Shown: positions 18,116 to 28,300, counted from the first letter of the stretch. The stretch: DNA of 64,000 nucleotides from CAYVQF01 sp964454015 (GCA_964454015.1 CAYVQF010000008.1:62001-126000), one strand, 5' to 3'. Notes: generated by a model not told the origin, from the letters alone. Made by a program: numbers and translations.

Positions 18116-18904
18116 ATGATTGATTTTGGTTCGACCTACGAGAGGCTGGAGTTGAAGTACTTGATTGGCGAGGCCGACGCCGAGTCGATCCGGGCGGCGA
18201 TCCAGCCTTTCTGCGTGCCGGATGCGTTCAATCCGAGTGAGGGAGCCCGGCGCGGCTACACGATCAACAACCTTTATTTGGACACGTCTGATTGGACCTT
18301 CTTTCAGCAGTGGCGGCGCAAGGACCGGGATCGGATCAAGCTCCGCATCAGGACTTACGACGTCGGGCCGGCCTTTCTCGAGGTGAAGCGCAAGACGGTG
18401 GATGTCATCTCCAAGACCCGCGCCAAGGTGGCCCGGGAAGAGGTCGAGGCCTGTGTGCGCGGTTTTGGGCGGACCCTGAGCGGCAGCCCGCGGGAAGAGA
18501 GGCTTTTGAATAATTTTTCCTACTTTGCCGCGCGGACCGGGGCCGAGCCGCGGGTCTACGTGCGTTACGAGCGAGAGGCCTGGGTGGGTACCCTGGATCG
18601 CTATGCTCGGGTGACCTTCGACCGTCGCTTGACAGCACAGGCAGAAGAGCGTTGGTTTTTGCAGGGCGACGCGCAGGAGCACCAGATCACCATGGATGAT
18701 CCATGGCACTACGATGGGTTGCAATCGCCGCTCATATTGGAACTCAAGTGTGAGACGAGGATGCCTGTGTGGATGAGCGACTTGATTCGCCACTTTTCCC
18801 TGACGCGGCGTGGCTTTTCCAAGTATGGCTTCGGTGTCGATGGTGTGCTGCGCGAGGCACTCGGCTGGGCCTCTTTGGGCTTGGCGGGGGCTGATTATGT
18901 TTGA
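18116..18904 (+). CDS. VTC-domain polyphosphate polymerase
   Basis: 262 residues of the VTC/CYTH triphosphate-tunnel superfamily. Expected basic and acidic tunnel segments are visible in order: ERLELKYLI at the N-terminus, NNLYLDT, RIKLRIRTYD, FLEVKRK, VRYERE, ILELKCE and FSKYGFGVDG. Yeast Vtc4 uses this fold to make polyphosphate from ATP at a membrane; bacterial homologues are usually annotated polyphosphate polymerase domain proteins. ATG 18116 matches the family N-terminus, with GGAG 10 nt upstream. The gene overlaps the following DUF4956 gene by 8 nt, so they are coupled. First gene of a four-gene operon. Confidence 0.9.
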   Translation: MIDFGSTYERLELKYLIGEADAESIRAAIQPFCVPDAFNPSEGARRGYTINNLYLDTSDWTFFQQWRRKDRDRIKLRIRTYDVGPAFLEVKRKTVDVISKTRAKVAREEVEACVRGFGRTLSGSPREERLLNNFSYFAARTGAEPRVYVRYEREAWVGTLDRYARVTFDRRLTAQAEERWFLQGDAQEHQITMDDPWHYDGLQSPLILELKCETRMPVWMSDLIRHFSLTRRGFSKYGFGVDGVLREALGWASLGLAGADYV

Positions 18905-19592
18905 CCTCCATGGGATCGAACAAGGCCTGGGGGCCTTCTTTTCGGGCACGTCCTGGCTGAGCCCCCTGAAGATATTGCTCGGTGCCTTTGTCTTTGGGCA
19001 AGTCGTCGCTTGGACCTACGAGGTGACCTATCGCGGGCTCAGCTACTCGCGGGGCTTCGGGCAGACGCTGGTTTTGGTGGCCATCGGGGCGGCCATTCTG
19101 GTGCTGGCCATGTCGCACTCGCTCGTGGCGGGCCTCGGGATCTTTGGTGTCCTGTCGATGATCCGCTTCCGGGCGACCCTGAAGGCACCCCGTGACTTGG
19201 CCTTTGTCTTGGGGTCGGCGACCATTGGTACGGCCTGCGGGGTCTCGGCCATGCTGCCTGCCTTCATGGGGACGGTTGTCTTTTGCGCCGTTGCGCTTTA
19301 CCTACATCGCGGGACCTTTGGCTCGCGGGCACGCTACGATGGCGTCTTGCGTTTTCGCTTGGATAGCCAGGCTGAGCTACCTGTTGGGGTTGAGAGCATC
19401 CTGCGTCGCTTTTGTCGGAGACACACCTTGTTGGGGATCAGCGAAATCGCCCAGGGATCGCGGGTGGAGCACACCTATCAGATCAAGCTGTGGCGGGATG
19501 GACAAGCCGACGCGCTGCTGACGGCCTTGCGGGATGACCTCAAAGCGGCAGACGCGCGGTTGTTGATGCAAGAAGCGACTTTGGAGTACTGA
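18897..19592 (+). CDS. DUF4956 family membrane protein
   Basis: 231 residues. Four predicted transmembrane helices lie in the first ~130 residues (about 25-45, 60-78, 80-95 and 108-130). They contain the conserved GIFGVLSMIRFRATLKAPRD signature between helices. A cytoplasmic C-terminal domain of about 95 residues resembles an ACT- or BMC-like alpha/beta fold. DUF4956 genes are commonly found next to VTC-domain genes, which fits the 8-nt overlap here. Probably the membrane partner, or channel, of the polymerase; this is inference. Confidence 0.88.
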   Translation: MFDLHGIEQGLGAFFSGTSWLSPLKILLGAFVFGQVVAWTYEVTYRGLSYSRGFGQTLVLVAIGAAILVLAMSHSLVAGLGIFGVLSMIRFRATLKAPRDLAFVLGSATIGTACGVSAMLPAFMGTVVFCAVALYLHRGTFGSRARYDGVLRFRLDSQAELPVGVESILRRFCRRHTLLGISEIAQGSRVEHTYQIKLWRDGQADALLTALRDDLKAADARLLMQEATLEY

Positions 19593-19593
19593 C

Positions 19594-20721
19594 GTGGCCT
19601 CGAAGGAACCCTCAGCCTGGCGGCGTCTCTTGGAAGCCTTCTTTGACAGGATCGCCATCCGGCCCCTGACCTTGTTGGTCTTTCTCCTGAGCGCTGGGGC
19701 ACTCTTGGCTTTGCACTTTGGCCACAGCCGGGCCCTCTCTCTGCCAGCCGTGGCCGTGGCGATCCCTATCGAACATCCTTCTCTTTTCGACAGTGTGGTA
19801 GCGGCGGTGCACGTCGTTCCGGGCGACATCGTCGCGCCAGGGGTGGCGCTGGTGACCCTGACGCCGCGCTGGCTCGAACAGGAGCTGTTGGCGGTGGACG
19901 CGCAGATGCTCCAGGTGGAGAGCCGTCTGGGCTTGGAGCGCGCCAAGACCGTGCTGGACCGCGATGAAGTGCGCGATGATCTCCGGCGTCGGGTCAGCCA
20001 AGCCGAACGGGATCTGCGCCAAGCAGAGGCCGACGAAGCAGGGAGACGCGTGCTGCTCAAGGTCACTGAACGCAACCTGGAACAGGTGCGAAGCCTGGTC
20101 GAGGCGCGGACCCTGCGGGCCGAAGAGTTGCGCACGGCGGAGATCTTGCGGGATGAAACGCGCGCAGCGCTGAATGTCGCCAGCCAGGAGGTACAAGCAG
20201 CGCGAACGCACTTGGAAACCATGCGTGAGATCAACGCCGCGCCCAGCCACGCCGCGCACCTGCCTGAGCTGACGGTGGCCTATTACGCGGCGGAGATCGA
20301 GGTCTTGCGCGTACAGAGAGAACGCATCCTGCGTGACCTCGAGGCCAGCACCGTGCGCGCTCAGGCCCACGGACGCGTCGCGGTGGTCTTGCCGGTTGGC
20401 GCTGCGGCCCAGACGGGGGTCTCCGTCGCCACGCTCATGCCGGAGGTGGCCAGCGAGGTCGTGGCTTATCTGCCCATCGACGGGGGCACGGCCGGCGTGG
20501 AGATCGGTGCGCCCGTGCGCCTCAGCGATCGCCATGGAAGCTGTGCTGCCTTGGGGCAGGTCGTGCGCTTTGGTGCCACCGTGGAGATGGCCCCCGAGCA
20601 CTTGATGAACCTCTTCCGTTTCCCCATCTATGGCTTGCCGCTCTATGTCTCCGTGCCTGGGAGCTGCGTCCTGGCCGTTGGACAGCGGGTGCAGGTCGAA
20701 GTCGACGAGGCCTGGCGGTGA
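19594..20721 (+). CDS. HlyD-type periplasmic adaptor (membrane fusion) protein
   Basis: 375 residues, GTG start 1 nt after the previous stop with GGAG 7 nt upstream. One N-terminal transmembrane helix (about 27-45) is followed by a half-lipoyl segment (HVVPGDIVAPGVALVTL), a long alpha-helical coiled-coil hairpin (about 90-240), the second half-lipoyl segment (RAQAHGRVAVVLPVG) and a beta-barrel domain. This is the layout of HlyD/EmrA adaptors that bridge an inner-membrane transporter to an outer-membrane channel. Here there is no ABC or RND pump beside it; the neighbours are a VTC polymerase and DUF4956. Confidence 0.88.
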   Translation: MASKEPSAWRRLLEAFFDRIAIRPLTLLVFLLSAGALLALHFGHSRALSLPAVAVAIPIEHPSLFDSVVAAVHVVPGDIVAPGVALVTLTPRWLEQELLAVDAQMLQVESRLGLERAKTVLDRDEVRDDLRRRVSQAERDLRQAEADEAGRRVLLKVTERNLEQVRSLVEARTLRAEELRTAEILRDETRAALNVASQEVQAARTHLETMREINAAPSHAAHLPELTVAYYAAEIEVLRVQRERILRDLEASTVRAQAHGRVAVVLPVGAAAQTGVSVATLMPEVASEVVAYLPIDGGTAGVEIGAPVRLSDRHGSCAALGQVVRFGATVEMAPEHLMNLFRFPIYGLPLYVSVPGSCVLAVGQRVQVEVDEAWR

Positions 20722-21980
20722 GCGGGCAAGTCGCGGCGCTGGCGAGGGCACACGCACCTTGCGCCAGGTGGGCACCGGCGAGGTTCATTCTGGTGCTGAG
20801 CCTGGCCGCCGTGGCCTGTGCTGCGCCCAGCACACTGGAGAGTGAACCGGCGGCGCCCGTCGCTGCCGGAAGGCGATCCGGAGCGAGCGGCCAGCGCTTG
20901 GCACTGGAATCGCGGGCGCGGGCCGTCGAGGCGTTGAATCACCCGTGGGTCGATGCCTTGCAAGTGCGGGTGGATGACGTGACTTGGCCGGCCCTGAGTG
21001 AGGGCGACGGCTTGGAGGTGCGTGGCCGCGTGGCCGTGGCCAACCCCTGGGTGCGGCAGGCCGAAAAGGATGCGTGGCGAGCCGAGGCGCAGAGTTATTG
21101 GGAGGAGGCCTCGGCGCAGGACCTGGTGGATGCGGCCGAGCAGTGCCGGCGATCCATGCTGGCACGCTATAACGAGGAGGTGCGGCAGAGCCACCTGCGC
21201 TATGCGGCACAAGTGGCGGAGCTGTTGCGCTGGGCCGAGGCCAGCGGTGAGGCCGGAGGACTGAACGCCCTCGAAGTGGCGGAGTTGCGGCTGGAAGTCA
21301 AGACGCGGCAGGCGCAAGCCATGCCCTGGGCCGTGCCTGGTGAGGACGATGAGCGCTTCGCCCTGGCCCCACTGCACCTCGAGATCGCGCTGCCGCCCGA
21401 TCCTAGCGCCTGGGCGGAGCGCATCGAGGCCCATCACCCATCGTGGTTGGCGGCCTCGGCCCAAGAGGAGCGCTTCCTCAGGCTGGCCGAGCGGGCCAGG
21501 GCAAGCGCCTTGCCCTGGTTGGACTTCGTCGAGTTGGGCTATCGCTTTGGGCGCGATGACGCCATCGATGGTTTAGGGCTGCAGGTGGCCGTGACCCTTC
21601 CCTTTGGCCAAGAAGCACGCGGTGAGCAGGCTCATTATGAGGCGCGAGCCCTCAGCCAGAACCACCTCCGCGCTGGGATCGTTGCGGCCCTGGCTTGGCA
21701 GGCCCACGCCGCCGCAGAGCAGCTTCGCAACTATGTGGCCCTCGGGCAGGCGATGCAGGCTCTGCTCGATGAGAGCGCGGCGACGGAGGCCTTGTTGCGG
21801 CAGTGGCAAGAAGAAGGGTGGGCCGAGGTGCGCCAGGTCGTGCGTATGGCCAATGATGTGCAGCGCGCGCGTGAGTGGGTGTTGCGGCGGCGCTTCGAGG
21901 CGAGCTTGCAGGGCTGTGTCTTGGTTGAGACCGCCGCCATGCCCCTGACCCAACTGTGGACAGTCCAGGGCGAACGCTGA
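20718..21980 (+). CDS. TolC-like outer-membrane lipoprotein (putative)
   Basis: 420 residues, GTG start overlapping the adaptor stop (GTGA). A signal peptide ends in a lipobox-like AVAC. The mature protein is mostly alpha-helical with repeated heptad-rich segments (ESRARAVEALNH, RQAEKDAWRAEAQ, LRLAERARASALPWLDF) and a short beta-strand-like segment VAVTLPFGQEARG, the pattern of the outer-membrane efflux (OEP/TolC) family, although conservation is low. Its position after an HlyD-type adaptor supports a channel role. Last gene of the VTC operon. Confidence 0.75.
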   Translation: MSGQVAALARAHAPCARWAPARFILVLSLAAVACAAPSTLESEPAAPVAAGRRSGASGQRLALESRARAVEALNHPWVDALQVRVDDVTWPALSEGDGLEVRGRVAVANPWVRQAEKDAWRAEAQSYWEEASAQDLVDAAEQCRRSMLARYNEEVRQSHLRYAAQVAELLRWAEASGEAGGLNALEVAELRLEVKTRQAQAMPWAVPGEDDERFALAPLHLEIALPPDPSAWAERIEAHHPSWLAASAQEERFLRLAERARASALPWLDFVELGYRFGRDDAIDGLGLQVAVTLPFGQEARGEQAHYEARALSQNHLRAGIVAALAWQAHAAAEQLRNYVALGQAMQALLDESAATEALLRQWQEEGWAEVRQVVRMANDVQRAREWVLRRRFEASLQGCVLVETAAMPLTQLWTVQGER

Positions 21981-22002
21981 TCGCCTGGACCGAAGGGCGA
22001 TC
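21979..22002 (+). terminator. Hairpin between convergent operons
   Basis: GATCGCC (21979-21985) pairs perfectly with GGCGATC (21996-22002) just at the end of the VTC operon and next to the stop of nth. There is no clear U-tract, so it may be only a weak or bidirectional terminator. Confidence 0.3.
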
Positions 22003-22007
22003 TTGGG

Positions 22008-22658
22008 TCACGGCGCGTCAGGATTCGGGGCGGGGGCGGCCCAAGCGCAGATGGGGCATTGGCTGGGATCGTGACCGCGGGCGGGGCAGTAGGTGCGGCC
22101 GAAGAGAATCATCTGCAGGTGGCGTAGCCCCCAGGCTTCACGGGGAAACAAGCCCTTGAGATCGGCCGAAATGGCATCGGGGCTGGTGGCAGAAGAGAGC
22201 CCCCAGCGCTTGGCGAGGCGCTTGATGTGAGTGTCGACGGGGAAGGTCGGGACGCCGAAAGCTTGATTGAGGACCACTGCGGCCGTCTTCCCGCCGACGC
22301 CAGGGAGTGCTGTGAGGGCGTCGAGGTCGGCCGGGACCTCACCGCCATGCCGGGTGAGCAAGTGCAGGGAGAGGGCGCGGATGGCTTTGGCTTTCTGGGG
22401 GCCCAGGCCGCAGGGACGGATGATCTCCAGGATGGCTGACTCTGGGAGCAGGGCCATGGCCTGGGGGGTTGCGGCGCGGGCAAAGAGCGCGGGCGTGATG
22501 AGGTTGACCCGCTTGTCCGTGCACTGGGCCGAGAGGAGCACCGCGACGAGGAGGGTAAAGGGGTCACGGTGGTCCAGGGGGATCGCCGGCGCGGGAAAGG
22601 CGTCATCGAGGGCGGCGCCAATCCTCTCAGCTCTGTGGAGAAGGGAAGCTTCGGGCAT
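22008..22658 (-). CDS. nth: Endonuclease III homologue with incomplete iron-sulfur motif
   Basis: 216 residues of the HhH-GPD family; removes oxidised pyrimidines and nicks abasic sites in base excision repair. The helix-hairpin-helix reads LPGVGGKTA with the catalytic lysine, and the catalytic aspartate is in VDTHIKRL. The C-terminal cluster is degenerate: Cys spacing is C-x9-C-x2-C and the fourth Cys is absent, against C-x6-C-x2-C-x5-C in E. coli Nth, so a 4Fe-4S cluster is unlikely. It lies 9 nt downstream of a methyltransferase gene, probably cotranscribed. Confidence 0.92.
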   Translation of the reverse strand: MPEASLLHRAERIGAALDDAFPAPAIPLDHRDPFTLLVAVLLSAQCTDKRVNLITPALFARAATPQAMALLPESAILEIIRPCGLGPQKAKAIRALSLHLLTRHGGEVPADLDALTALPGVGGKTAAVVLNQAFGVPTFPVDTHIKRLAKRWGLSSATSPDAISADLKGLFPREAWGLRHLQMILFGRTYCPARGHDPSQCPICAWAAPAPNPDAP

Positions 22659-22667
22659 GGCGCGCTT

Positions 22668-23528
22668 CTAGAGGACCCACTCTTGCTGTTGGGAGGTGGA
22701 CGTCGCTGGCAGCGCCTCACCCTCGACGAGGAAGAAGAGCACCGCCCCGTAGCTCTCATGCAGGACCTTGCGTTTGCCTGCTTGGCTGAGCTCGGCGAGG
22801 ACATAGGCCGTGGAGCGGAGCATGGGGACGACGCCGTTGCGTTCGTAGAGGTCGAGAACCCAGTCTGCCATCCGCTCCTTGCCGCGCACCAAGGTGCTGC
22901 CCGCCAAGACGCCAGCGGGCTCGATGACGCGGAGCATCTCGTCGAGGCCGCGGGTGCGCTCGTCGAAGGCGTGGAGGCCGTTGATGGAGAGGACCGAGCG
23001 GAAGAGGCCATCGCGGAAGGGCAGCCTCTCCACGTCGGCGCGGACCAAATAGGCTGGGAGCTGGGCGCGCTCCAGCTTGAGGCGAGCGCGCTGGAGCATG
23101 TTCCAGGAGAGATCGACGCCGACGACGCGTAGGTCGAGGTGCGGCCCCCAGGTGTGCGCGAGAAGCCCCCCCGTGGCGACGGGCACGGAGAGGTGCCAGC
23201 CGCCTTGGGCGCGCCCCAGCGCCATATGGGTCCAGTCGACAAAGCGCAGGGGCGAGCAGCGCCAGGCCGTGAGACTCATGAAGGGCAGGGAAAAATCGTA
23301 GGTGCCCGCGATGAGATTGTTCAAGGTCTCCGTGCGATAGGCCTTGACGCGCTGGGGACCGCGCCGTGGTACCATGTCGGGGATACCGTCGACGATGCGA
23401 TAGACTTCATCGCAGCTCACGCAGTCCAGAGTGGGCCGCCGTCCGCCGCTGAGGCGCAGGGTGGCATCGCGTTGGGCGACCCGGCACACAGGGCAGCAAA
23501 GGATCTCGAGGAGATCGGAGCGGATCAT
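22668..23528 (-). CDS. Zinc-ribbon SAM-dependent methyltransferase
   Basis: 286 residues. A Trm112-like N-terminal zinc ribbon (CCPVC at 11-15 and CVSC at 36-39) is followed by a class I Rossmann methyltransferase: the SAM-binding loop region includes VVGVDLSWNML, and ADVERLPFRDG is the usual acidic motif of the Methyltransf_11 group. The substrate is unknown. ATG 23528 is chosen because the zinc ribbon begins there; upstream in-frame sequence is low-complexity. Upstream of nth in the same direction. Confidence 0.88.
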   Translation of the reverse strand: MIRSDLLEILCCPVCRVAQRDATLRLSGGRRPTLDCVSCDEVYRIVDGIPDMVPRRGPQRVKAYRTETLNNLIAGTYDFSLPFMSLTAWRCSPLRFVDWTHMALGRAQGGWHLSVPVATGGLLAHTWGPHLDLRVVGVDLSWNMLQRARLKLERAQLPAYLVRADVERLPFRDGLFRSVLSINGLHAFDERTRGLDEMLRVIEPAGVLAGSTLVRGKERMADWVLDLYERNGVVPMLRSTAYVLAELSQAGKRKVLHESYGAVLFFLVEGEALPATSTSQQQEWVL

Positions 23529-23824
23529 GGGGATCTCACTGGCTAAGAGGAGAGCGTCTCGAGCGTCGTCGACGCAGCGCAGCCGGACGGTAGCAGAGGG
23601 CGGCAAGCGCTGCAACAGATGCCGGCACCTGTCCGCGATGGGGGCCACCGCGTCCACTGCTTTACAGTGGCACGGAGATTCTGCATGATGCTGTCGTCGC
23701 GCCAATCCGTCTTTGTCAGGCGGCGCATTGATGACCCTTGTCGAGGCTTCGAGAGGTGGGGACGCAACTTCCTTTGCTGGATGTCAAATGGATGGGCTGC
23801 GCCCAGATGAGCCGTTGAAAACGC

Positions 23825-24442
23825 GTGGGGGATAGTGTGGATCGAGCATGGATACTCATTGTGGAAGACAACCCGGATACGCGGGAACTCTTGCGTGAGC
23901 AACTCGAAGACGATCGCTTCGAGGTCTTTGCGGCCAAAGATGGTCAGGATGCCATCCTGCGCGTTGGCGAACGCGCGCCAGACGTGGTGATCATGGATGT
24001 CATGATGCCCCAGTTGGATGGCTATGAGACCAGTCGCTACCTCAAGCTGCGCTTCCGCGACCGCTTCATTCCCATCATGATGCTGACGGCACGTAGTGAT
24101 GACGCGAGCCGAGAGGAAGGGGCGCGCTATGGTTGCGAGGACTACCGCTGCAAACCCTACACCCGACAGGACTTGTTGGCCTCCGTCGAGGCCCTCCTGG
24201 CCCTGGGACGCTTCGAGAACCGCCTCTTCGCTTCGGGGAACAGCGATGCCGATGGGATGTCCTTGGAGGCGGTGCGGCAGAAGATCGTTGAGAGCCGATT
24301 GCGGCTGGCGGAGCGGCAGATTGAGGAGCGTTCCTTTGGCATCGCTCGTGGCCACTTGGAACGGGTCCTCGCCATCTCGGCGGGACATGAACAGGCCTTG
24401 GCTCTGCTCAACCGCCTCGATGCCGGTGGTGGCGATTGCTAG
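23825..24442 (+). CDS. Response regulator with CheY-like receiver domain
   Basis: 205 residues. Receiver domain residues 8-125: acidic pair Glu14-Asp15, phosphoacceptor Asp58 in IMDVMMPQLDG, Thr88 and Lys110. After it comes a helical region of about 80 residues that looks like a short TPR (ARGHLERVLAISAGHEQALALL), with no DNA-binding domain. GTG 23825 or GTG 23837 could be the start. No histidine kinase is adjacent; the next gene is a PP2C phosphatase 89 nt downstream. Confidence 0.9.
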   Translation: MGDSVDRAWILIVEDNPDTRELLREQLEDDRFEVFAAKDGQDAILRVGERAPDVVIMDVMMPQLDGYETSRYLKLRFRDRFIPIMMLTARSDDASREEGARYGCEDYRCKPYTRQDLLASVEALLALGRFENRLFASGNSDADGMSLEAVRQKIVESRLRLAERQIEERSFGIARGHLERVLAISAGHEQALALLNRLDAGGGDC

Positions 24443-24531
24443 AAACAACGGCTTCGTGTCTTTTGACTTGGCCTAAAGGAGCAACGACCGATGACTTGGA
24501 ATTGGCCTGGCCGTCTTGATGGAGGTGAGCA

Positions 24532-25308
24532 ATGCGATTGAAGTGCGCCGGTCTCACCGATGTTGGGATGGTTCGCGATCACAACGAAGACACCTTTTAT
24601 TTGTCGACCGAAGAAGCGCTCTGTGTCGTCGCTGACGGCATGGGCGGACATCAGTCAGGCGAAGTGGCGAGCCGGATGGCGATTGAGGAAATCGTCAACT
24701 ATTACCGAGAGAGTGCCAACACGACCGAGCCCATTGACTTTGCGTCCTGGCCCTTTCGCAGAAAGAAACCTGAGAGTCGGGAAGAGCGGCGCTTGATCGC
24801 TTCCATGACCCTGGCCAACCAGTCCATCTTTGCGGCGGCCTCCTCGAACGAGAGCTATCGTGGCATGGGGACCACCTTGGTCTGTGCTTTTTTCGTCGAG
24901 GAAGGGGTCTTCGTGGCCCATGTGGGTGACTCGCGCGCCTATTTGCTGCGCGACGGAAAACTCAGCCAGATCAGCGAAGACCACTCACTGGCCAACGAGT
25001 ACATCCGTATGGGCATACTCCGCGTCGAAGATGTCGAGAATTTCCCATATAAAAACGTCATCACTCGCGCCGTGGGCCTGGCGGACACGGTGGAAGTGGA
25101 GACCCAGTTCCATGTGCACAAGGACGGAGACGTCTACCTCCTCTGCTCCGATGGGCTCTCTGATCCCTGTAAGAATGCCGAAATCGAACAGATCCTGAAC
25201 AAGTGCGGGGATGACCTCGAGGCGGCCTGCCAGGAACTGGTCCGGACGGCCAACCGCAATGGCGGCCCTGACAACGTGACCGTGGTGCTCGCCAAGACGC
25301 TCCTGTAA
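24532..25308 (+). CDS. PP2C-family Ser/Thr protein phosphatase
   Basis: 258 residues, close to the usual single-domain bacterial PP2C (Stp/PrpC). Metal-binding motifs are in order: RDHNED (Asp20), ADGMGGH (Asp35), GDSRAYLL, SDGLSD and GPDNVTVV at the C-terminus. It removes phosphates from Ser/Thr placed by Hanks-type kinases, one of which is encoded at 41821-45615. The ATG has a GGAGGTGAG site. Cytoplasmic. Confidence 0.96.
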   Translation: MRLKCAGLTDVGMVRDHNEDTFYLSTEEALCVVADGMGGHQSGEVASRMAIEEIVNYYRESANTTEPIDFASWPFRRKKPESREERRLIASMTLANQSIFAAASSNESYRGMGTTLVCAFFVEEGVFVAHVGDSRAYLLRDGKLSQISEDHSLANEYIRMGILRVEDVENFPYKNVITRAVGLADTVEVETQFHVHKDGDVYLLCSDGLSDPCKNAEIEQILNKCGDDLEAACQELVRTANRNGGPDNVTVVLAKTLL

Positions 25309-25351
25309 CGCGCCGAGTGACACCGAGGCTGGGATCGCCGGGAGGAGTGAT

Positions 25352-28300
25352 TTGCAAAGTTGTCCCCATTGCAAAGCCGAGTGGGAAGGCGCCGCGAGCG
25401 TTGGTCTGGTCAAGTGTGCCGCATGTGGGCGCTTCTTTGCGCTGCGCAAGAAAACTACCGTCGAAAGCTCACCGGCGGTGCCGCGCCCCGCGGCGACGGG
25501 AACGCCCGCGACGCCGCGTCCCGAAGCGACGGGAGCGCCTGCCGCACCTCGACCTGCGGCGACGGAAGCGCGTGTTGTCACCGAGGCCGCTAGCCAAGAA
25601 CCCAAAAGTGAACTGACTTCGGTTTTGTTGGATCTCGATGCGTATGCCGAGCTCACCATCGAAGATGGACGGGAGGCGCAGACCAAGGCTGCGACCTCGC
25701 CGCCACCCGGAAGAACGGCGCGGCTCTTGCCCGCCGCCAGCAAGGTGGCGGCAAAACAGCCGGCCGATGCCGCTCCGCGAGTTGTTGCACCTTCGCGCGC
25801 CCCAGCGGCGCCCCCCTCTCCATCTCCACTCCCGCCTGCGCCCGAAGAGGATGCCGGTGAGGTTTTCGCCTCGCGCTTTGGCTTTGGCCAAGGCGATGAA
25901 GTCGCCGGACCCAGCCTGCCCAAGCCGCTGCGTCTTGGAGAGAGCGGCCTGCCGGCGCCGCTGGTGGAGACCGAGACCACCGATCCCGAGATCAGAGTGC
26001 CGGCGGGGAAGATCCCTGGAGATGGGAGCTCGGCAGCCTTGTTGCTGGCCCACGTGCGCGAGTCTTCCGCCGAGTCTTGGGGGGGGCTCGTGCATGGTGT
26101 CGCGGCCCGCATGGTGGGACGTGAACGACTCCTCTCAGCGCTGATGGGAGCCTTTGATACGACGGCGCGGGAGCACCGTTGTCGGGTCGTGCAGGTCTAC
26201 GGACCCGCGGGCATCGGTAAGTCGCGGCTGGTTTTCGAGCACTTCGAAGAGCTGCGTTGCTTGGAAAAGCCCTTCACACTGTTGACGAGCTTTCGCATGG
26301 CTTCGCCGGCCCACCGGGCTGACTTGATACAGCGATTGCTGGCGAGCCGGTTGCGCCTACCTCTGGAGGCAAGTGTCGAGGAGAAACGCCGCGTCCTGGG
26401 CGAGAGGGCGCGCGAACTCTTTGAAGAGCAAGAGGTGGCCTGGGCAGTACAAGTGCTCACCGCCCTCTATAGCTTGCCGACGCCCGAAATCGTCGAACGC
26501 AAGGTGCAAGCCCTGCGTTCGGATCGCGCGGCCTTGCGCCGGGCCGCGCGGGAGCTCGTCGAGAGCCTCGTGCGCCGCGAAGCCAAGCTGCGCCCTGTGG
26601 TGATGTGGCTCGACCACCTCCAGGGGGATGATGCCGATGGCCTCATCGAGGTCTGCGAGATGTTGGCCAAGCTGAGGGAGCTCCCCTTGGTCGCCATCAT
26701 GGTGGCGTCTGACGCCGAGGTGATCCCCATCGATAGGTTGGATGTGGCCAACGTCCCGGTTCTGCCTATCGAGGTCAGGGCGCTGGATGACGCGTCCATG
26801 GCGGACTTGGTCCGCGACATTCTGCGCCGTGCCGAACATATCCCCGAGGACTTTCTCAACCTCCTCGTGCGCAAGGCCCAAGGTTTGCCTCTCGCGTTGG
26901 AGCAGATCATTCGCCTCCTCGTCGATATCGGTATCATCGATACGACGGCATCGACCTGGCGTATCGAGTTCAGCGCGGCCCTCGATGAGGATGCCCTCCC
27001 CTCCAGCATCGAGGGGCTGGCGCAGCTCCGCATGGAAGCGCTCAACGAAGACCAGCGCCATGTGCTGACCGTCGCCGCGCTGTTGGGCAGAGCCTTCAGG
27101 CTCGATGATTTGGTCAATTTACTGACTCTGGAGCCCATGGCGGCGGATGAGGTGCCCTGGTTCGTCGAGGCACGCGAAGGGTGGACACGACAAGTGCTGG
27201 CCCAACTGGTTCACGACGAAATCATCCAAGCGCGGGTCGAGAGCACGGAGGCGACGGCCTTCGAGTTCAAGTTCGAGAGCGAGCAGCGGCTGCTGCAAGC
27301 GCATGCCAACCCCGTCCTCGCGCGGACGGTGCACGGCTGCTATGCCCGAATGCTCGCCACGCGGGATGTCGAGCAGAGCCAGGTGGCCCTGCACCTGGAA
27401 GCGGCTGGACTCTGGAAAGAGGCCGCCCAGCAGTGGATCGCCGTCGGCAAGACGGCAGAGCGGGCCTTCTTCAACCACTCTGCCTTGGACACCTACACCC
27501 ACGTGCTGGAGCTCTTGGGGCCTGAGGATGGGTTGGTCTTCATTGAGGCGCTGTTTTCTGCCGGGCGAGTAGCGATTCGCGTCGGTGAGTATAAGGTGGC
27601 CGAGCGCATCTTTGCCAACATGCTGCAGACCTCCTTTGCGTTGCGCGAGATGAAGCACTCCATCCTGGCCTACCGCTATCTGGGCTTGGCCCAGCGATGC
27701 AACGGACGCAACGAGAGCGCTGAGACCTCGCAGCGCCGCGGCCTCGACCTGGCGGAGCGCGCCGAGGACCCTGCGCTGATCGCCGGTTGCCTCGATGATT
27801 TGGCCATGACGGCCTTTGAGGGGGGCGCCCCGGGGGCCTTTGCCGAGGCCCTCAAAATGCTGGAGCGGGCCCTGGAGATCAGACGAAGTCTAGGCAACTC
27901 GGCTGACACTGCTGAGACCCTCGACCGATTGGGCATGGTCCTCATCGGACGGGGGGACCTCAACCGCGCCATGGCGATCTTGTCTGAAGCCCTCAATTTG
28001 CGCCTGGCAGCGGATGCGTGGTCAGGGATGGCCCAGACCAAAGTTTCCATCGCCCGTGTCATGCGCAAGCTGGGCCATTCGCAAGGCATTGAGCGGCATC
28101 TCGACGAGGCGATGGCCGTGGTGGATCGCTCGGGCGAGGTGTGGATGCGCCACGTCTTGGCCTCGTTGCTGGCTGAGGACGCCGTCACCGATGGGAAGCT
28201 GGAGGAGGCACGCCACCACCTCGCCCAGGCACGCGAGTTGTTGGAGCGCTTGCCTTGTTTGCCCTGGAAAATCGAGATGCACCGTATCTCGGCATTGCTC

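Noticed and set aside
23660..23685. TGGCACG box resembling a sigma-54 -24 element upstream of the response regulator
   Set aside because: The distance to the next TGCA is 2 nt too long for a functional -24/-12 pair.
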